This document shows positions 59,792 through 64,000 of a stretch of DNA of 64,000 bases, piece by piece (positions within the stretch are counted from its first letter, which is position 1; each line of letters opens with the position of its first letter). The position numbers were made by a program, and so were the translations under genes. The notes beneath the pieces are model-generated. The model saw only the letters and a program-made list of their open reading frames with translations. It was not told the origin of the DNA and searched no databases. Source of the DNA: Candidatus Melainabacteria bacterium (GTDB lineage Bacteria; Cyanobacteriota; Vampirovibrionia; Obscuribacterales; Obscuribacteraceae); NCBI GenBank assembly GCA_003242885.1, contig QKMZ01000001.1, forward strand, positions 434,001-498,000, read 5' to 3'.

Positions 59792-59820
59792 ATGCTACCG
59801 CCGCCTTTGGCAGGCGTCAA
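59792..59820 (-). promoter_or_regulatory. Promoter of the aspS leader
   Basis: On the minus strand TTGACG (59820-59815) and TAGCAT (59797-59792) are 17 bases apart, with 5 and 4 matches to consensus. Transcription would begin at about 59785, giving about 80 bases before the leader start and 337 before aspS. Confidence 0.6.
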
Positions 59821-59907
59821 TAGTTTGTGAAATCTGAAAACTGAACTGTTCTTAGTCTGTACCAGTCTGCCAGTTTTGCTCTGGTCCGGTGCAGCGTAAT
59901 AAGATGA

Positions 59908-61323
59908 TTAGTCGGTTTCAGTCTTCGGTGCTGCTGGTTGGGCTTCACCTTCACGAGCCAGTTTGCTCTGATCATCAAGCGAGCGCTTCAAATCAAGAGA
60001 GATCCAGTCGAAGATAGTGCGGTTGCCTTCTGTAGGATTCAACTGATCTTTCAGATGTTTCGTGCCGCGTAAGGGCTTGTATCCATCAATGAAAGTAAGA
60101 TGATCGATATTGCGGAAGACGCGCGCCGTGCGCACATCAGTCAACGATTTGATATTGGCGACGTCGGATTCTTTAGCCAACGGCATCGAACCGATAACAG
60201 AGTTAGGCAGGCATAGTGCGCTCTGCAACGGAGTTATGCCGTCGTTGAGACCATAGACATATTTCGTTTTCGCCTTTTCGGTGGCAGCTGGATTGCAGAC
60301 AACCGTCGTTATTTCGCGGTTGAGCATTCGCAACACAGGGTGCTCCAGGGCAAAGTGAGAAGGCACTTTCAGAGTGAAGAAAGTGTACGGAGCCATAACT
60401 CCGCGCTCGATGAAGCGCTCGGCTTTTGGCATCAAATACGGATTAAGCAAATAACCGCCGTAAGCAACGATTTTCTTCTTGTTGACTGGTCGCGCGTTGA
60501 GAGCGAGAAGTTCTCTATTCTCAGCCTCTGCTACGGTCAGCTTGCCGCTTGGTCCGAAGGGCAATCTGGACTTGAACATTCCTACTTCCGGAACACTGGT
60601 GTCAGCGTTATCCCAACGCAAATCCGTCATCAGCACTGAATTGCGCTTGAAGTAAACGCGATAGGCAAGGCTATGGTCGATGCGTGTCCAGGGGAAGCAC
60701 AGATTCTTATAGACGCCATACTGCAGCCAGTCTGTAGAAAACAGCGGCGAGCCATGGAAAGGAACGCCGAAGGCCATGAAGAGTTTGATTTTGTCTTCAG
60801 TGTCTTTGTCTACGAACGCTTCATAAGCGACATTACCGCCCATGCTCAAAGCCATCATTGTGATGGGGCGATTGTTCGTTAACGTATAAAGCTTGGCAAT
60901 TACGTTGCGCAATTCCGGCACAGTTTTATCCAACTTGTCTGAAGTTGAATAGCGGGCCATGTATATTTTGAATTGCTTGTCGAGCTGCTGGTCTTCCTTT
61001 ATGTGCTTGATAACTTTAGTCCAGCGGAAATTGCGATGAGTCTCACCGTGCAAGCCATGAACCATAAGCAGAGGTTGGCGATCGCCGAGAGGGGAACTAT
61101 CATATTCGTAGAGAGTCGCCACCTCAGGCTTCACTCGAAGCTGCTTTAATGTAGGCATGGGAGGCAATGCTGACTGCACTACCGGTTGAACCGCTTCAAA
61201 CTTTTCAGCCGAGCTCGTCAACATTTTTTTCGCCGACTCAGCCCCAAATGCAGACGATGAGAACGTCACCGCGCATAACATGGTGGATGCCAAGATGGTT
61301 TGAAATCTCGCACTTTGGTACAT
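59908..61323 (-). CDS. Secreted alpha/beta hydrolase, lipase/esterase-like
   Basis: 471 residues with a signal peptide (MYQSARFQTILASTMLCAVTFSSSAFG). The hydrolase has LLMVHGLHGETHRNF (oxyanion loop), the nucleophile Ser in MMALSMGGNVAYE, Asp in YVYGLNDGITPLQSA, and His in RNIDHLTFIDGY. The order fits triacylglycerol lipases and PGAP1-like or depolymerase-type esterases. It is on the minus strand directly upstream of the aspS leader, with 87 bases from its stop to the leader promoter and no strong terminator, so some read-through into the aspS leader is possible. The substrate, probably a lipid or ester outside the cytoplasm, is not known. Confidence 0.82.
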   Translation of the reverse strand: MYQSARFQTILASTMLCAVTFSSSAFGAESAKKMLTSSAEKFEAVQPVVQSALPPMPTLKQLRVKPEVATLYEYDSSPLGDRQPLLMVHGLHGETHRNFRWTKVIKHIKEDQQLDKQFKIYMARYSTSDKLDKTVPELRNVIAKLYTLTNNRPITMMALSMGGNVAYEAFVDKDTEDKIKLFMAFGVPFHGSPLFSTDWLQYGVYKNLCFPWTRIDHSLAYRVYFKRNSVLMTDLRWDNADTSVPEVGMFKSRLPFGPSGKLTVAEAENRELLALNARPVNKKKIVAYGGYLLNPYLMPKAERFIERGVMAPYTFFTLKVPSHFALEHPVLRMLNREITTVVCNPAATEKAKTKYVYGLNDGITPLQSALCLPNSVIGSMPLAKESDVANIKSLTDVRTARVFRNIDHLTFIDGYKPLRGTKHLKDQLNPTEGNRTIFDWISLDLKRSLDDQSKLAREGEAQPAAPKTETD

Positions 61324-61436
61324 AGCGTAGTTACCGGTTTGTGGAAGCCCCTTACTAATGGCTCAAAAAGCCATAAATTAGAACCACATTAACAAATTTA
61401 AGACAGAAATAGAACCCGTTGGAAAGCGAGATCACT

Positions 61437-62705
61437 ATGGCTAAGTCCAATTTCCGCATTGCCTTCTTTTACTCCGATACCGGAGGTGGGCACAGGAGTG
61501 CATTCAACGCCATTGAAGCGGCGGTGAAAGAACTGATTGCACGCGATTCTCGCGGATACACATTTGAATTGAGTTCCGACACTATTGTTGAAAAGAGCCA
61601 TCCTATAAACAAAAAGTTTGTCGAACTTTACAACTACCTGCTAGGGCACAAGCAGGAATGGATGAAGTACTACTACTGGTTTATTCAGACTTTCAAGCCG
61701 AACGATTCTGAGCTCGGCTATATGATCGTAAAACGCTATCTGAGCAAGCTTTTCGCGGAATCCGAGCCGGACGTGATTGTTTCGGTTCACCCAATGACCA
61801 ATCAATATGTTGCCCGTGTCCTTAAGGACCTTGGAATGGACCAACGGGTCAAACTCCTGACAGTCGTAACCGACCCCAACGGCAACTTCTGGCGTGGTTG
61901 GGCATGCCCGGATTCGGCCTTGACCGTCGTTCCTAACTCTTTGTCCAAACAACAATTAGTAGAGTGGGGCGTGCCGGCGGAGAAGATTCGGATTGTCGGA
62001 ATGCCTGTTAATCCGCAATTCTTGAAGCCACCAAAAACCACCCGTAAAGAGTTTATGGAGTCACTTGGTCTGGATGGCGAAAAGACCACAATTTTCCTTA
62101 ACGCAGGCTGGGCGGGCGGTGGCAACATGCTGGACATGTATCACCAACTGAGCAAGTCCAAGAAGAACATTCAAATAATCTTCCTGTGCGGGCGCAACGA
62201 AGTGCTCTACAACAAGGTTAAAAACGCCGCATCACAAAGTCCTGTACCGACCGCGGTCATGCCGTACTATGACAGTTTGGCAGACATCATGTCTCATGTG
62301 GATTTAATGGTCACCAAGGCAGGCGGACTCACAACTTTCGAAGCTATTGCTAAGAAATTGCCTCTGGTTTTTGACACGATCACTGCACCGATGCCTCAAG
62401 AAATGGGCACCGTTCAGCTTCTCGTGAAAGAGAATTTGGCATACAAAGTCGAGAAGCCGGAAGACATTCTTCAAATCGTTGAGAATTTCAAGCCTATAGA
62501 AGACAGACAAAACTATAAGCTCCCAACACGTTACAGCCTCGATCGCACCGAAGCAGTCTACGATATTGCTAGAATGATCCTTGGTTTCTGTGATCCGAGC
62601 TTTTCTCCTGTTTTCGATCCTGCCTCTGGCAGTGTTAGAGAGCCAGTACGAGCCGAATACGGCAAGCATGCAATGCTCGACATTTCGCAGGGACAAACTA
62701 CATAA
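61437..62705 (+). CDS. MGDG synthase-type lipid glycosyltransferase (GT28)
   Basis: 422 residues from the ATG of MAKSNFRIAFFYSDTGGGHRSA; six codons upstream are also open but without support. The N-terminal MGDG-synthase domain has DTGGGHRSAFNAIEAAV, YLSKLFAESEPDVIVSVHPMTN and TVVTDPNGNFWRGWACPDSALTV. The GT28 C-terminal domain has LNAGWAGGGN, FLCGRNEVLY and the sugar-nucleotide loop MVTKAGGLTTFEAIAKKLPLVFDT. It adds a sugar from UDP-sugar to diacylglycerol or a similar lipid at the inner membrane. In plants the enzyme makes monogalactosyldiacylglycerol, in firmicutes (UgtP) glucosyl lipids. The sugar here cannot be told. The hydrolase gene follows 42 bases later. Confidence 0.88.
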   Translation: MAKSNFRIAFFYSDTGGGHRSAFNAIEAAVKELIARDSRGYTFELSSDTIVEKSHPINKKFVELYNYLLGHKQEWMKYYYWFIQTFKPNDSELGYMIVKRYLSKLFAESEPDVIVSVHPMTNQYVARVLKDLGMDQRVKLLTVVTDPNGNFWRGWACPDSALTVVPNSLSKQQLVEWGVPAEKIRIVGMPVNPQFLKPPKTTRKEFMESLGLDGEKTTIFLNAGWAGGGNMLDMYHQLSKSKKNIQIIFLCGRNEVLYNKVKNAASQSPVPTAVMPYYDSLADIMSHVDLMVTKAGGLTTFEAIAKKLPLVFDTITAPMPQEMGTVQLLVKENLAYKVEKPEDILQIVENFKPIEDRQNYKLPTRYSLDRTEAVYDIARMILGFCDPSFSPVFDPASGSVREPVRAEYGKHAMLDISQGQTT

Positions 62706-62747
62706 GTTGCACGGGCGTGCAATCTAATCTGCAAGTGTCCTTTTAAG

Positions 62748-63485
62748 ATGAAACTGCACGTTCGAACATTTGAGTCCGACTTTAAACAGACAAAGTCGCA
62801 TCCTGACGTTGTCTTGATCCATGGCACCGGGTCCAGTGGTGAGATGTGGAACAAGCAGCTTGAGTTTTTGCACAAACGCGGTCACCGAGCTTATGCTTTC
62901 GACTTGCGTGGACATGGCTTAAGCGAAGAGCCTTTCGACATGACCGATCTGGAAGTCCACATTGCAGACGTCATGGAGACTTTGCAAAGCCTCGACCTTA
63001 ATTTCCCTATAGTGTTCGTAGGACACTCGCTCGGTTCGATCTTGTCGGTGACCATTGCAGAGCGTCATCCTGAGTTGGTTCAACGAGTGTTTGCTGCCTC
63101 CTTACCGGGTCGTGTGCTAAAACCGATGGAAGTCGCTTTCCGCTGGTTTCTCAAAGGGGCTTTTCCACGATTGCAGGCCATGGATTTTGGCGACAAGCTT
63201 GCCTGGCGCGAGCGAACGCTGTTGTCGACGAAAGTTCATACGCTAGAGCAAATCGTCGACAATTTCGGCGGCGTCAATTTCGTCGACCGCAAGATTAACG
63301 TCGACTGTCCTATTCATCTGTCCGTCGGCAGGTTCGATCCGGTAGCGCCATGTGTTTACGTAGAGAACATCCATAAGGCTTTACCAAAATCGACACTGAA
63401 GATTTACGAGTGGAGCGGACACAATTTTATGGATCTGCAATTTGAGAGTTTCAACGGGTGGTTGCAACAACACCTCGATGAATAG
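62748..63485 (+). CDS. Alpha/beta hydrolase, cytoplasmic
   Basis: 245 residues. Motifs: VVLIHGTGSSGEMW (oxyanion loop), AFDLRGHGLSEEP, the nucleophile Ser in FVGHSLGSILSV, Asp in SVGRFDPVAPC, and His in EWSGHNFMDLQ. The size and order match small esterases and C-C hydrolases. There is no signal peptide. It is 42 bases after the lipid glycosyltransferase, so they are probably co-transcribed and the substrate may be a lipid ester. A weak ribosome site precedes the ATG. Confidence 0.85.
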   Translation: MKLHVRTFESDFKQTKSHPDVVLIHGTGSSGEMWNKQLEFLHKRGHRAYAFDLRGHGLSEEPFDMTDLEVHIADVMETLQSLDLNFPIVFVGHSLGSILSVTIAERHPELVQRVFAASLPGRVLKPMEVAFRWFLKGAFPRLQAMDFGDKLAWRERTLLSTKVHTLEQIVDNFGGVNFVDRKINVDCPIHLSVGRFDPVAPCVYVENIHKALPKSTLKIYEWSGHNFMDLQFESFNGWLQQHLDE

Positions 63486-63523
63486 GAGAGGGAGAAGGTC
63501 ATTCCATCTGTTTGTTTATAGAA

Positions 63524-63537
63524 AACTGCGCGCAGTT
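63524..63537. repeat. 14-base perfect palindrome between convergent genes
   Basis: AACTGCGCGCAGTT reads the same on both strands. It lies 39 bases past the hydrolase stop and could be the stem of a weak terminator or a protein-binding dyad. No T run follows. Confidence 0.4.
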
Positions 63538-63597
63538 GTGTTGATTTCTCTTTCGTTTCACACTTTGTTTAGCTGTCGTGTTTAATTGTCTCCTTTG

Positions 63598-63888
63598 TTA
63601 GGTGTTCTTTCCTTCGAACATCCAAAGATTGCTTGTGGTGCGGTCTTTCGACCGCTTGCTTTTTGATGTCTTCTTTTTCTTGTGAGCGATGAACTTCTTC
63701 TTTGGTTGTTTTTCACTGTAACTGAAACTGGTCCCCATCTCACCCATTGAGGCATCATTCGATTCTAGTGTGGTTGACGAATCAGTGCGGACATCATGAA
63801 CACCGCGCGCATGCACCTCCTGTGCGGCGATCAATAAAATGGACAACGCTGTTGCGACAGAGAGGAGTTTTTTGTTTGCTTTTTTCAT
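63598..63888 (-). CDS. Small secreted, very basic protein
   Basis: 96 residues from the ATG after AAGGAGATG. A signal peptide is clear (MKKANKKLLSVATALSILLIAAQEVHA). The middle is polar (RTDSSTTLESNDASMGEMGT), and the end is strongly basic (QPKKKFIAHKKKKTSKSKRSKDR) before NLWMFEGKNT. It might bind the acidic cell surface or nucleic acid, but I do not recognise it. It is alone and convergent with the hydrolase. Confidence 0.65.
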   Translation of the reverse strand: MKKANKKLLSVATALSILLIAAQEVHARGVHDVRTDSSTTLESNDASMGEMGTSFSYSEKQPKKKFIAHKKKKTSKSKRSKDRTTSNLWMFEGKNT

Positions 63889-64000
63889 AGGGGCATCTCC
63901 TTGTGAAAATCCTTCTACACAGCAAGGCAAATTTGCCTCACAAATGTAAAAACGTAATTTCGGACCAAAAAGTTCAAGCGCTTGACATTAAACCTTCAAA

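Overview
The window looks like chromosome from a diderm, non-photosynthetic bacterium on the cyanobacterial/melainabacterial side of the tree; Vampirovibrionia (for example Obscuribacterales) is my best guess. The basis is the mixture of gene types: an apolipoprotein N-acyltransferase (two membranes), a small Rcp1-like response regulator, a compact cyanobacterial-style sigma-70, an MGDG-synthase-type lipid glycosyltransferase, an archaeal-type AspRS, AddAB, and secreted proteins with a repeated YP...RLxRLE..FG motif. Base composition is near balanced. There is no rRNA, CRISPR array, prophage or insertion sequence. The taxonomic call is inference.

Layout. 1-7.4 kb: a large YfhO-type membrane protein, a class III aminotransferase with a histone H1-like tail, a small protein and a lipoprotein. 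7.5-10.6 kb: a three-gene signalling operon (PAS-PAS kinase, response regulator, receiver-kinase). 10.6-14.2 kb, minus strand: an SRPBCC protein, a large secreted protein and a translationally coupled DUF3142 protein. 14.6-17.1 kb: a helical-repeat protein and two tandem secreted TPR/zinc-ribbon paralogues. 17.1-25.3 kb: an endonuclease/exonuclease/phosphatase-fold protein, an S33-type peptidase, histidine ammonia-lyase, a secreted repeat protein, an NAD-binding epimerase-like protein, a small protein and a second SRPBCC protein. 25.4-29.8 kb: lnt, recA with a long N-terminal extension, a Crp/Fnr regulator and tRNA-Arg(CCG).

29.8-36.9 kb, minus strand: a giant (about 1,740 aa) helical protein that ends in a recognisable papain-type Cys/His/Asn domain, followed by two overlapping or closely spaced paralogues that may share the PsbP/Mog1 fold. 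37.4-45.2 kb: a sigma-70 factor and the addB-addA recombination nuclease pair. 45.2-51.3 kb, minus strand: a membrane-anchored protein, an APC-type permease with a KdpD-like kinase and KdpE regulator, and a cysteine-pair protein with a rhodanese. 51.5-57.1 kb, minus strand: a cell-envelope operon of MBOAT acyltransferase, SGNH protein and GT-C type membrane protein. 57.3-64 kb: a thioredoxin-like protein, aspS with its long leader, two alpha/beta hydrolases, the MGDG-synthase-like enzyme and a small secreted basic protein.

The most interesting find is the aspS leader (59449-59820, minus strand). A plausible promoter precedes a short reading frame containing eleven consecutive Asp/Asn codons. 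Directly after them come three segments that can form two mutually exclusive 10-bp hairpins, the second followed by a U-rich run. This has every part of a ribosome-mediated transcription attenuator. It sits before an AspRS that carries His and Pro at the positions linked to non-discriminating enzymes, which charge both tRNA-Asp and tRNA-Asn, so a mixed Asp/Asn sensing peptide makes biological sense. Second are the giant papain-like protein with its paralogue pair and the aminotransferase-histone-tail fusion.
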